From a virus, in IMG/VR virus record IMGVR_UViG_3300049729_000107, positions 1 to 26,330 of that record: a stretch of DNA of 26,330 bases, one strand, 5' to 3'. Below the pieces are notes generated by a model. That model saw only the letters and a program-made list of their open reading frames with translations, did no database searches and was not told where the DNA came from. Positions 1-7,043 of this stretch are shown piece by piece; position 1 is the first letter of the stretch, and each line of letters begins with the position of its first letter. The position numbers were made by a program, and so were the translations under genes.

Positions 1-383
1 TTATTTGGATTGATTTTATTTCCATCATGATAGTGATCCGAATTTAGGGATTTCCCATTTGATTGGACAAGACAATTTGGAAATTGACAAACCTTTATTG
101 CTCCCATTTCTTTGATTTGTTCTTTTGTAAAACTTCCTTTTAGAAAGTGGCTAGATGAAAGATTACCACATTCTTTACATTGGCTTTTTCGTTTGCTGTG
201 CTCACATATTTGAGAACCACAACATTCATGACAAGTATATTTTATTCTGCCGTGTTCACAAAATGTAGAACCACCACATTCTTTACAAAAACCTTTTTGT
301 CGTTTATGTTCGCATATTCCAATACCGCCACATTCTTCACATCTGCTATGTTGCCTTCCGTGTTCACATTTCTTTTGCGTCAT
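1..383 (-). CDS. Cys-repeat, endonuclease VII-like homing nuclease (3' end outside window)
   Basis: Reading from the ATG at 383, the frame stays open to the window edge, so the C-terminus is missing. The first ~75 residues are four or five copies of a roughly 18-residue unit, CEHGRxKxxCKECGG, each with Cys/His pairs suited to zinc binding. Then comes a predicted helix, a further C-x4-C pair (KVCQFPNC) and NSDHYHDGNK, which resembles the DH-x-H zinc/catalytic core of T4 endonuclease VII-type HNH nucleases. A Shine-Dalgarno GAGG lies 4 nt before the ATG. The gene opposes its right-hand neighbours, as free-standing homing genes often do. The same Cys unit recurs in the gene at 21676. The nuclease assignment rests on a partial motif; the zinc repeats are certain. 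Confidence 0.7.
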   Translation of the reverse strand, partial: MTQKKCEHGRQHSRCEECGGIGICEHKRQKGFCKECGGSTFCEHGRIKYTCHECCGSQICEHSKRKSQCKECGNLSSSHFLKGSFTKEQIKEMGAIKVCQFPNCLVQSNGKSLNSDHYHDGNKINPN

Positions 384-403
384 TTTACCTCTTAAATAGA
401 AAT

Positions 404-431
404 GCCCACATCTGTTAGAAGCAGTGTGGGC
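404..431 (-). terminator. Leader hairpin upstream of the Cys-repeat gene
   Basis: GCCCACA (404-410) pairs perfectly with TGTGGGC (425-431), and CTG/CAG extends the stem after a bulge. On the minus strand it is followed by a U-rich stretch and then the ribosome site of the gene at 383. It may terminate transcription arriving from the right, or act as an attenuator. It resembles the hairpin at 21620-21653, including a loop with CTTC(C)TAAC, and that hairpin also precedes a Cys-repeat gene. Confidence 0.5.
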
Positions 432-564
432 TGACTAATAATTGTGATTGATGACAATCATAGTCAAAATCTATTTATTTCAACCTGAGCTTCTAACTCA
501 TCTTTATTTAGCCTCGTAAAATAAAACTTGGTAACAATATTTTCAAAATAAGTTAACTTTTTAC

Positions 565-593
565 TTGACAAGTTATTACATTTCTGCCATACT
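565..593 (+). promoter_or_regulatory. Sigma-70-like promoter before the putative structured RNA
   Basis: A perfect -35 TTGACA (565-570) is followed at 17 nt by CATACT (588-593), a 4/6 match to TATAAT. No reading frame follows, but a series of hairpins starts about 25 nt downstream, so the transcript may be non-coding. Confidence 0.45.
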
Positions 594-599
594 TAATAT

Positions 600-940
600 A
601 CATCAATAGTTGTATTAAATGCCTCGCGTTGAGGCCAACAACTCGTTAGCGACGAAACATCAGAGGCATACAAAAAGGAGTTTCTGGTGACGCAAGGCAA
701 GTGGTGACCTTTCCGAGTAATTGGATAAATAAACCCAGAAACGGAGTGGATTTAACAAGAACATAATTTGTTCTAATTCCACAGGTCATTTCAATCTCTT
801 GAATCGTTGAAATGATTGCGCTGCTAATAAAGATCGTCGTTGAATTTATTCATATTTGGGAACAGAGCAACCCTCCCAAAGCAGATTTTGACCGATGATG
901 TATTCATGCGGGATAGCAGTAAATGCCGTTCCGTTTTTTA
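600..940 (+). ncRNA. Candidate structured non-coding RNA
   Basis: Consecutive paired segments: ATGCCTC 619-625 with GAGGCAT 663-669; GTTTCTGG 680-687 with CCAGAAAC 735-742; AGAACA 758-763 with TGTTCT 769-774, enclosed by GTGGA 746-750 / TCCAC 778-782; TCATTTCAA 786-794 with TTGAAATGA 807-815 (9 bp, perfect); TTTGGG 855-860 with CCCAAA 875-880. A T6 run at 934-939 could be the 3' end. GCCTC (621-625) can pair either with GAGGC at 631-635 or with the same sequence at 663-667, so two alternative folds are possible. I do not recognise tRNA, tmRNA, group I or group II intron core motifs. The strand is inferred from the promoter at 565. Confidence 0.4.
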
Positions 941-989
941 AAACAACGCATTTTAGCGTTTCTGTCTTTAAAAATAAACCAAAATAAAG

Positions 990-1300
990 CGTATTTTGAA
1001 GGAAGGACGAGTCCGAAGGACGAGTAATTCCTTCAAAAAATCATAGCGAACGAAGTGAGCTATGATTCTTATGAGGAATAGAAAAATCTATTCTGATTTC
1101 ATAGAAGTGTATTTAAAAACAAATTTCCTACAGGCCCGGTTGTGCTACGCACAACGCCACCCGCTTCGCGGCTGGCTTTTTGTAAAGAAGTCTTTCTCTC
1201 TCCTTCGCTGCGCTGTCCTCCGCTTCGCTCCGGACTGCTCGCTTGGTTCGAGAAATACTATTTTGCTTCGCATTTCTTTTGTTTGAGAAACCAGAGGTTT
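990..1300. repeat. Cluster of palindromes with CGAA/TTCG loops
   Basis: TTTTGAAGGAA (994-1004) pairs over 11 bp with TTCCTTCAAAA (1028-1038) and encloses GTCC-gaa-GGAC (1011-1021). AATCATAGC (1039-1047) pairs with GCTATGATT (1059-1067). GAATAG (1076-1081) pairs with CTATTC (1088-1093). GTTGTGC (1139-1145) pairs with GCACAAC (1149-1155). CCGC-ttc-GCGG lies at 1161-1171. A GC-rich run with repeated CGCT and TTCGCT follows to ~1250. AAACC-aga-GGTTTTTT (1288-1303) looks like a small terminator. The composition is unlike the AT-rich genes around it and recalls bacterial REP-type intergenic palindromes. Confidence 0.6.
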
Positions 1301-1353
1301 TTTAAATATATTTGCTTTTAAATAAAATCCGCCGCGAAAGTATAAATATCGGT

Positions 1354-1797
1354 ATGGACACAGGACATTGGTATTTTTTCAAGGAATTTGATACAGATCA
1401 ATTTGTTGGATTTGTTTATCGTATAACTCACATACCTTCTGGTAGATCGTATATTGGAAAGAAATTTTTCAAATCAACTACCAGAAAAATAGTCAAAGAT
1501 AGGAAAAATAGAAAAAAGGTTATAAAGGAATCAAATTGGAAAAAGTATACAGGCAGTTCAAATTGGTTGAATGCAGAGATTTTGTTACATGGTAAAGACC
1601 AATTCAAATTTGAAATTTTGAGTCTACACGAATCTCGTGGAACTTTGGCTTATACAGAAATTGAAACATTGGTTAAATATAATACATTGAGGGAAAAATT
1701 ACCGGATGGATCAAAAGCGTTTTTTAATGGTTTAATCCCTCCGTGCAAGTTTACACCAGGAGATGAAACCGAAATAGAAAAACAATTCAAAACTTGA
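1354..1797 (+). CDS. GIY-YIG family endonuclease (SegE-like)
   Basis: The GIY-YIG core appears as GFVYRI...GRSYIGKKFF near residues 19-38, followed by a Lys/Arg-rich loop, WKKYTGSSNWL and a conserved Glu in YTEIE, the expected layout of this nuclease fold. At ~147 residues it matches the small phage Seg-type enzymes, which nick DNA to spread their own gene. I start it at the ATG at 1354 (MDTGHWYF), because sequence upstream of the first aromatic block looks non-coding; a TTG at 1312 would add 14 residues. TATAAATA, the T4 late-promoter core, sits at 1341-1348, only 5 nt before this ATG, so either the message is almost leaderless or the motif is fortuitous. It lies directly upstream of the J-domain gene. 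Confidence 0.8.
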   Translation: MDTGHWYFFKEFDTDQFVGFVYRITHIPSGRSYIGKKFFKSTTRKIVKDRKNRKKVIKESNWKKYTGSSNWLNAEILLHGKDQFKFEILSLHESRGTLAYTEIETLVKYNTLREKLPDGSKAFFNGLIPPCKFTPGDETEIEKQFKT

Positions 1798-1810
1798 GAG
1801 GTGCAGGAGA

Positions 1811-2416
1811 ATGATTGAAAAGACTGTGACAAGTGAGGAACTCCGAACCAAATACATTAGACTTGCCAAAGTCTTACATCCAGATCATAATCCAAATGAC
1901 CCTGACGCTGATCAAAAATTTCAGGAACTTCAAAAACAATACGAGAAGGCACGAAAAATATTGGGAGTAAAAACTCAATATCAAGCATCTATATCTATAA
2001 CCTTAAAAGAATCTATACTGGGAACAGAAAGATTTTTTACCACAGATGATGGCAAACAAAAATTTTCTTTGTCAATACCAGCAGGGGTTAAAAATAAACA
2101 AACAATATCATTTCGCGGAATAACTGTAAACTCTGTTACGGATACCGCTCTTCATATTAAAATTTTGATTGATGTTCCGCATGATTTTTCCATTGTTGGA
2201 GAACAATTAATTTTGAAAGAATCCGTCTCATATTGGAAATTGTTTTTTGGTGGCAAACATAAGATTACAGGAGCCACAGGAAACCAAATTATAATTACTG
2301 TGGCAAAACGAACCAAAAGTGAAAAAATGTTCAAAGTCAGAGGAGAAGGTTTATGGAATCGTGTTGAAAACAAAAGGAATCCGCTATATATTCAATTTTT
2401 TGGTTCAATAATTTGA
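1811..2416 (+). CDS. J-domain co-chaperone (DnaJ/CbpA-like, short)
   Basis: HPD at residues 23-25 sits in AKVLHPDHNPND and is followed by a QKFQELQKQYEKARKIL helix: helix II, the HPD loop and helix III of a J domain, which stimulates Hsp70 ATPase. The usual first helix (YxxLGV) is missing or shortened. Residues ~55-201 look like a DnaJ C-terminal substrate-binding region (TLKESILGTER, LSIPAGVKN, ISFRG), without a Cys-rich zinc domain or a Gly/Phe linker. The 201-residue length is about half of a full DnaJ. An AGGAG/GAGAGG ribosome site precedes the ATG. The gene ends inside the promoter of the Clp-like gene. I infer that it recruits host DnaK to phage substrates, perhaps together with the unfoldase downstream. 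Confidence 0.8.
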   Translation: MIEKTVTSEELRTKYIRLAKVLHPDHNPNDPDADQKFQELQKQYEKARKILGVKTQYQASISITLKESILGTERFFTTDDGKQKFSLSIPAGVKNKQTISFRGITVNSVTDTALHIKILIDVPHDFSIVGEQLILKESVSYWKLFFGGKHKITGATGNQIIITVAKRTKSEKMFKVRGEGLWNRVENKRNPLYIQFFGSII

Positions 2417-2441
2417 CATTTGTGTAACTATATGGTATTAT
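2413..2441 (+). promoter_or_regulatory. Strong sigma-70-type promoter for the Clp-like gene
   Basis: TTGACA (2413-2418), a 17-nt spacer and TATTAT (2436-2441) make a near-consensus host promoter. The -35 box overlaps the TGA stop of the J-domain gene (2414-2416), so the site evolved across the gene end. The Clp-like gene begins 16 nt after the -10 box. Confidence 0.75.
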
Positions 2442-2457
2442 TATCTTGAGGGTAAAA

Positions 2458-4755
2458 ATGGCTAAGATAAATTTAGGAGCAGCATTAATTTCAAATGTAG
2501 TTGAAATGAGCTTTGCTATAGCAATGAGTATGGAGCAAACTACAATTACTACCGAGCATATGCTATGTGCGTTAATTCAAAGCAATTTGATTAGACGATA
2601 TTTCACTGCCAAAGGTATTGAAATGAATATGTTGAGCGTTGAAATACTTGAGCATATTCAGGAAAATTCCCATCTGCTAAAGAATCAAATGAAAAACCCT
2701 GACCCTAATGTTATGGAAGGTCAACTAACATCCGAAGTTGCAAGCATAATCCGCACTATCCAAGATTTGGCAAAAGCAGAAAAACGGGAAGTTGATATTT
2801 CCGATATGTTGCTTACTTTGCTCAATGCTCGTGAAACTCACGCCTCTTACTTTCTCAGTAAGTACGGCATAACCGAGGAAATGATTATTCAACTCAGAAA
2901 GGATATAACTGCTACCGTGGATATCGTACATAATATGGGAGGTTCCTCTGAAAGCGCACTTACGCAGTATTGCCAGAATCTAAACGAAAAAGCAAAAGAT
3001 AAGGTTGCCGATCCGCTAATTGGTAGGGATAAGGAAATTTTTACAATTGCCCATACTCTTAGCAAGCGCAAGAAATGCAATGTGTTGCTTATTGGTGATC
3101 CTGGTGTTGGCAAGTCTATGATTGTTGAAGGCTTGGCACAGCGTATCAATGATGGTAAGGTTCCATCCTCACTCAAGGGCAAAGAAATTTTCAGCCTTGA
3201 TGTTGGCACGCTAATTTCTGGAAGCAAATTCCGTGGTGACTTTGAAGAGAAGGTCACAGATATTTTGAAAGAACTTGCCACCAAACCAAATGCCATTTTG
3301 TTTATTGACGAAGCCCACCAGATTGATACGGGCGATGGCAAAGGACAAATGGGCCTTGGCTTGGCTTCAATGCTCATGCCCGAATTGAGTCGTGGAACAA
3401 TCAAGGTAATTGCGTCAACAACTTGGGAAGGATTCCGCCAAACTTTTGAAAAAAATACTGCTCTTATGCGCCGTTTTCGTGTAACGGCAGTTGATGAACC
3501 ATCTCTTGCAGAAACTCTTGAAATTTTGAAGGGAACTCGTTCTACAATTGAAGAATTTCATAAGGTAAAAATCAATGATACGGCTCTTGATGCCGCCATT
3601 GAATTGACCGTCAAGTATCAACCAGACAAAAAGTTGCCAGATAAGGCAGTTGATATTTTGGACAGTGCTTGCGCTCGTAAGAAGGTTCTTGAAACTGAAG
3701 GGAACAAGGTTGATAGAGCAAGCATCATTCGTGAAATTACTGATATGACTGGAATTACTGTAAAGAGTGAAGCCACAAGCGGGGATGCTGCCAAGTTTAT
3801 TCTAACTCTGGGTGATAGACTCAATAACAGCGTTTTCCATCAAAATAAGGCAGTTGATCGTGTGTCACAATGCTTGATTATTAGTCAAGCAGGACTCAAG
3901 AATCCAAAGAAACCAATTGGTAGTTTTCTATTTGTTGGGCCGAGTGGTGTTGGTAAGACATATTTGGCTCGTCAGTTAGCAGAAAACTTGAATATGCATT
4001 TTACCAAGTATGATATGAGTGAATTTCAGGAGAAACATGCCGTTGCTAGATTGATTGGTGCGCCTCCTGGATATGTTGGTTTTGGTGACGGTAAAACTGG
4101 TGAAGGTCAGCTTGTCAATGATTTGTTGAAGCATCCAAACAGTGTTATTCTTTTTGATGAAGTTGAAAAGGCACATCCTGATACATTCAATGTATTTTTG
4201 AGTTTGCTTGATGATGGTGAAATTACTGGCACTACTGGTAAGGTTGCCAGTGCCAAGAATTGCATTATCATCATGACAAGCAATCTTGGAACTCGTGAGG
4301 GCGCAAAGGCTCAGTTGGGTTTTGACACAAATAAAACAGGAAAATCTGCATCTGCTAAGGCAGTCAATGATTTCTTCCTGACTGAAATGCGTGGCCGTAT
4401 GACTAGTATTGTTGAGTTTGTTGATTTGGACGAACTCAGCTATCGCAGGATTGTGGCTGAAAGAATTACTGAAATTGGTAAGATGCTTACTTCTCGTAAT
4501 CTTCGTATCGTGGCGAGTGAAGCGCTCATTACTCATATTCTGAAACTAAATAAGAACAGTGAGTATGGCGCAAGAAAGATAGCTGGAACTGTGGATGATA
4601 TTATCAACTATCCTCTCAGCATTCAATTGTTGAAGGGAAAGATTAAGAATAACAGCACAATTCATCTTGATTGGGTCACTGATGTATTGGTGATTGAAGC
4701 AAAAAAGATTAAGGTTGCAGTCAAGGAATCAATCAAAATTAAAAAGGAAATTTAA
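2458..4755 (+). CDS. ClpA-like double-AAA+ unfoldase
   Basis: At 765 residues it is close to E. coli ClpA (758). It has an N-terminal double-helical Clp_N domain (~1-150), D1 with Walker A GDPGVGKS (~213-220) and Walker B LFIDEAHQ (~281-288), D2 with Walker A GPSGVGKT (~494-501) and Walker B ILFDEVEKAHP (~563-573), and a sensor-2 YGARK near the end. There is no long coiled-coil middle domain between D1 and D2, so it is ClpA-like rather than ClpB-like. L620-G621-F622 (QLGF) lies where ClpA/C/X carry the IGL/VGF/IGF tripeptide that docks onto ClpP, so it may feed substrates to host ClpP. The start at 2458 has GAGGG 5 nt upstream; a TTG at 2446 is a less likely start. It could remodel host or phage proteins together with the upstream J protein. 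Confidence 0.93.
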   Translation: MAKINLGAALISNVVEMSFAIAMSMEQTTITTEHMLCALIQSNLIRRYFTAKGIEMNMLSVEILEHIQENSHLLKNQMKNPDPNVMEGQLTSEVASIIRTIQDLAKAEKREVDISDMLLTLLNARETHASYFLSKYGITEEMIIQLRKDITATVDIVHNMGGSSESALTQYCQNLNEKAKDKVADPLIGRDKEIFTIAHTLSKRKKCNVLLIGDPGVGKSMIVEGLAQRINDGKVPSSLKGKEIFSLDVGTLISGSKFRGDFEEKVTDILKELATKPNAILFIDEAHQIDTGDGKGQMGLGLASMLMPELSRGTIKVIASTTWEGFRQTFEKNTALMRRFRVTAVDEPSLAETLEILKGTRSTIEEFHKVKINDTALDAAIELTVKYQPDKKLPDKAVDILDSACARKKVLETEGNKVDRASIIREITDMTGITVKSEATSGDAAKFILTLGDRLNNSVFHQNKAVDRVSQCLIISQAGLKNPKKPIGSFLFVGPSGVGKTYLARQLAENLNMHFTKYDMSEFQEKHAVARLIGAPPGYVGFGDGKTGEGQLVNDLLKHPNSVILFDEVEKAHPDTFNVFLSLLDDGEITGTTGKVASAKNCIIIMTSNLGTREGAKAQLGFDTNKTGKSASAKAVNDFFLTEMRGRMTSIVEFVDLDELSYRRIVAERITEIGKMLTSRNLRIVASEALITHILKLNKNSEYGARKIAGTVDDIINYPLSIQLLKGKIKNNSTIHLDWVTDVLVIEAKKIKVAVKESIKIKKEI

Positions 4756-4769
4756 AGAAAGGAAATGAT

Positions 4770-4931
4770 ATGGCAAAAATTATTGAAGGGAAGTGGGTAA
4801 TTCAGTTAAGTAAGTTGGTTAAAAACGATAATCAAGATGAAATTGCATTAACTGATGAAGAATTGGAAACAATTCAATCAGCAGTAGAACAATTAGTTGA
4901 TGATGAAACCATTGTTGTTGAAATCATTTAA
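4770..4931 (+). CDS. Small acidic protein, unknown function
   Basis: A 53-residue frame begins MAKIIEGKWVIQL after an AAAGGAAA ribosome site and continues with an acidic helix (LTDEELETIQSAVEQL) and a VDDETIVVEII ending. It fits tightly between the Clp-like gene (14-nt gap) and the next gene (13-nt gap), in the same direction, which supports its being real. I do not recognise the family. Confidence 0.65.
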   Translation: MAKIIEGKWVIQLSKLVKNDNQDEIALTDEELETIQSAVEQLVDDETIVVEII

Positions 4932-4944
4932 GTAATGGAGTAGT

Positions 4945-5385
4945 ATGAAAGGAAAAACTGATTTTGGCGAAGTGATGGTGTCGGGGTTAAATTACTACGG
5001 AAGCGTAGAAAATCAGCACACTAAGCAGACCAGTTTTGTTAGTCCATCATGCAAAGGTGATGGACTTGTTCATCGCGCCAGCGGTCAACACACGATTCAA
5101 GTCCACACAATTAATTTCAACGGAAATATTTCAATTGAAGGCACTCTTGACCGATATTCAAATACCGGGGCGTGGCTCCCTGTTCAATTGACAAATACAA
5201 TGACGGGTAATGTTGCCACCGATTTGGGATATACTTATACCATTCCAGTTCCTGGTGTGCCATACTCTGGAAAAACAATTGAACTTAATCAATTTTTCAT
5301 TGCGACTGGTCAATACGCTTGGTTGAGAGCAAATATCAGTAATATTTCAAATGGTATTGTGGATTCAATCAAGCTGTCTTTTTAG
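4945..5385 (+). CDS. Beta-rich protein, possibly virion structural
   Basis: A 146-residue protein with no Cys cluster, signal peptide or membrane segment. Its pattern is that of a small beta-sandwich: alternating hydrophobic strands with NFNGNISIEGTLDRYS, GAWLPVQL, GQYAWLRANIS and a C-terminal VDSIKLSF. Such small beta proteins are frequent among virion or tail accessory genes of T4-like phages; that comparison is from memory of the style, not a search. TGGAG lies upstream of the ATG. The stop codon overlaps the stop of the minus-strand gene that follows, tail to tail. Confidence 0.6.
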   Translation: MKGKTDFGEVMVSGLNYYGSVENQHTKQTSFVSPSCKGDGLVHRASGQHTIQVHTINFNGNISIEGTLDRYSNTGAWLPVQLTNTMTGNVATDLGYTYTIPVPGVPYSGKTIELNQFFIATGQYAWLRANISNISNGIVDSIKLSF

Positions 5386-5894
5386 CGCCAAAAATGTCCA
5401 ATTATTCCTGTTAGTCCAGCCATTATAAACGGCCATAGTTTTTCTAAAATAGTTCTTTCACCCGACCCTGTATCACGACTTTTGCGTAGGTCACTGATAT
5501 CCATGTGTAGTTGTTCATGTTCTTTGTCATGCATTTCTCGCGTGACATAAAGATTTCGTTCTTCAACGAATTGATTTCGGACATCAACGATTTCTTGACC
5601 TAAAGCGTCGTGTTCTCTATCATACAATTCTCTTGCGACAAAACTGCCGCGTTCACTCTCAATCTGTTCTCTTAATTTATTTCCAGACAGTAAACGCCGT
5701 TCAATCTCTTCTTTTGCAGTGGAAAGTGCGATATTTGCCGCTGTAAATGCAGTAGCAACACCTTCTTTTTCAAGTCGGTGAATATCTGGATGAGCGCGTT
5801 GCCATTCTTCCATTTTCGATACTCGTTCGCGAAGTGTGGGTAATGCATCATGAAGTTTTTCAAACTCTTTTGCTAAGTGTTCTAAGTCAATCAT
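5382..5894 (-). CDS. Coiled-coil protein with C-terminal membrane anchor
   Basis: From the ATG at 5894 (GGAG 6-7 nt upstream) it encodes 170 residues. The first ~145 are highly charged and helical with heptad-like spacing (DLEHLAKEFEKL, TLRERVSKMEEW). Two internal copies of a similar unit occur (ELYDREHDALGQEI and EMHDKEHEQLHMDI, ~35 residues apart). The C-terminus (LWPFIMAGLTGIIGHFW) is a single hydrophobic segment, so the protein probably sits on the inner membrane with its coiled coil in the cytoplasm. A holin/spanin-like or superinfection role is possible, but nothing decides it. Upstream in-frame sequence to 6098 is not needed. It is divergent from the glycosyltransferase gene. Confidence 0.7.
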   Translation of the reverse strand: MIDLEHLAKEFEKLHDALPTLRERVSKMEEWQRAHPDIHRLEKEGVATAFTAANIALSTAKEEIERRLLSGNKLREQIESERGSFVARELYDREHDALGQEIVDVRNQFVEERNLYVTREMHDKEHEQLHMDISDLRKSRDTGSGERTILEKLWPFIMAGLTGIIGHFWR

Positions 5895-5935
5895 AGTTTT
5901 CTCCAAAAATATTACAATAAAACAAAGTTCAATAA

Positions 5936-5943
5936 TATTTATC
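5936..5943 (-). promoter_or_regulatory. T4 late-type promoter element GATAAATA
   Basis: On the minus strand GATAAATA, followed by TT, lies 41 nt before the ATG of the coiled-coil membrane gene, at the distance and with the core sequence typical of T4-like late promoters (TATAAATA). This is the best placed of several similar sites in the window. Confidence 0.4.
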
Positions 5944-5993
5944 AAAATGGGATAAAATGTTTTGAATGTACGGTATGTGACTTTAGATTTTTC

Positions 5994-6022
5994 TTGACAT
6001 TTACAAAACAATCCTCTATAGT
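5994..6022 (+). promoter_or_regulatory. Sigma-70-type promoter for the glycosyltransferase gene
   Basis: TTGACA (5994-5999), a 17-nt spacer and TATAGT (6017-6022) give a near-perfect host promoter. The start codon at 6048 lies 25 nt beyond the -10 box, leaving a short leader with an AAGGA ribosome site. The divergent late-type element at 5936-5943 is only ~50 nt away. Confidence 0.75.
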
Positions 6023-6047
6023 TGTAATATATACCATAAGGAATCCA

Positions 6048-7043
6048 ATGAATATAACCGCAGAACAAGTAGAATATCTTAGAAAACAGCATGTGCAATT
6101 TGGACTACCTTGCTACGCAGGAATGGTTCATGAGTGTGTCATGACTTCTCTTATCAAATTTGTAATTTATGCTCAACGAATGGGAATGCCATTTTCCCTC
6201 GACACAATGATCAATGAAAGTTTGATTCAACGAGCAAGAAACCATTTGGCAGCGAAGTTTTTAGAAAATGGTGTTGCAACCCATCTAATGTTTATTGATA
6301 GTGATATCGGTTTTGAACCAGAACATATTTTCAAATTGTTGTTGCATGACAAGGATATTGTTGGTGGTTTATATCCCAAAAAGGCTCTCCCTCCTGATTA
6401 TGTAGTCAATGTCAGTCCAGATGCAGTTAGTGAAGAGGGTCAAATAAAAAATCTGGACACTTTAATTCCTGTAAGCCGTTTGGGAACTGGGTTTATGCTT
6501 ATCAAACGCAATGTTTTTGAAAAGCATATGGCCGCATATCCAAATACCAAATTTACAAATAACATTGGACTTGATCCAAAGTTCAATCCATTTTGCTACA
6601 CTTTCTTTGATTGTTGGATTAGTCAAGACGCAAATCGTGAATATTTGTCAGAAGATTGGGGATTTATTGTCAAGAGTCGAGTAATTGGTATTCAAGCATA
6701 TGCAGACCCAACAGTTCGTCTCAATCATAGTGGAACTTTTGTATTTCCTGGCGATCCTACCGCATTGTATACCAGCATGGGATTGAAGTTGGAAGATGTT
6801 CCTCACCTTACTCCAAGAATTGCTATGAGGAAGGACGAGATAGCAGATGAATCTGCCAAACTCTGCGTACAACCCGATATGGAAGCATTAAACAAATATA
6901 TTGAAAAGAAAAAGCAAGAAGCTGAATTATTGGCTATGACAACAGGGAATATTTCAATTTCTTCAACAGATGTTTCAATACCTAATGTTTCAATACCACA
7001 AACTTCCAGAGTAGTTTTGTCAAAGAAGAAAAATAAAGGATAA
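6048..7043 (+). CDS. Phage glycosyltransferase (GT-A type)
   Basis: The 331-residue protein begins at the ATG at 6048, which has an AAGGA ribosome site; an in-frame extension to 5994 would lie within the promoter. It has a helical N-terminus, then FIDSDIGF (~82-89), whose DSD is the DxD metal/nucleotide-sugar motif of GT-A enzymes. DIVGGLYPKK, GTGFMLIKRNVFE, a YLSEDWGF acidic motif and DPTVRLNHSG follow; this order is characteristic of a common phage glycosyltransferase group. The acceptor could be modified DNA or a surface glycan. The Lys-rich tail and low-complexity Ser/Val repeats (DVSIPNVSIPQTS) before the stop look degenerate, and the 3' end overlaps the opposing endonuclease gene by 24 nt. 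Confidence 0.85.
   Translation: MNITAEQVEYLRKQHVQFGLPCYAGMVHECVMTSLIKFVIYAQRMGMPFSLDTMINESLIQRARNHLAAKFLENGVATHLMFIDSDIGFEPEHIFKLLLHDKDIVGGLYPKKALPPDYVVNVSPDAVSEEGQIKNLDTLIPVSRLGTGFMLIKRNVFEKHMAAYPNTKFTNNIGLDPKFNPFCYTFFDCWISQDANREYLSEDWGFIVKSRVIGIQAYADPTVRLNHSGTFVFPGDPTALYTSMGLKLEDVPHLTPRIAMRKDEIADESAKLCVQPDMEALNKYIEKKKQEAELLAMTTGNISISSTDVSIPNVSIPQTSRVVLSKKKNKG

Larger units (their letters stand above)
384..1353. other. ~970-nt gene-free interval, rich in hairpins
   Basis: I see no credible protein gene here on either strand. The left part holds the leader hairpin of the minus-strand gene and AATAAATA (472-479, minus strand), a possible late promoter. The middle (565-940) holds a sigma-70-like promoter followed by contiguous hairpins and a T6 run. 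The right part (990-1300) is almost all palindromes with CGAA/TTCG-type loops. A 74-codon plus-strand frame at 1062-1286 runs straight through these palindromes and reads as low-complexity noise. Confidence 0.7.

Noticed and set aside
180-395. Plus-strand 71-codon frame
   Set aside because: It is the antisense shadow of the minus-strand Cys-repeat gene.
1004-1024. Possible hammerhead ribozyme (GAGTCCGAAGGACGAG looks like stem II)
   Set aside because: The CUGAUGA and GAAA core elements are absent; the match is only the hairpin GTCC-gaa-GGAC.
1062-1286. 74-codon plus-strand frame
   Set aside because: It runs through the palindrome cluster, has no ribosome site and encodes no recognisable protein pattern.
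600-1300. Group I or group II intron
   Set aside because: No split gene flanks the region, and neither the group I P/Q/R/S core nor a group II domain V could be found by eye.
1341-1348. TATAAATA as the late promoter of the GIY-YIG gene
   Set aside because: It ends 5 nt before the best start codon, so it would give an almost leaderless message; kept only as a note in the gene entry.
2889-3404. Long minus-strand frame opposite the Clp-like gene
   Set aside because: It is an antisense shadow of a strongly conserved AAA+ coding region, with no ribosome site.
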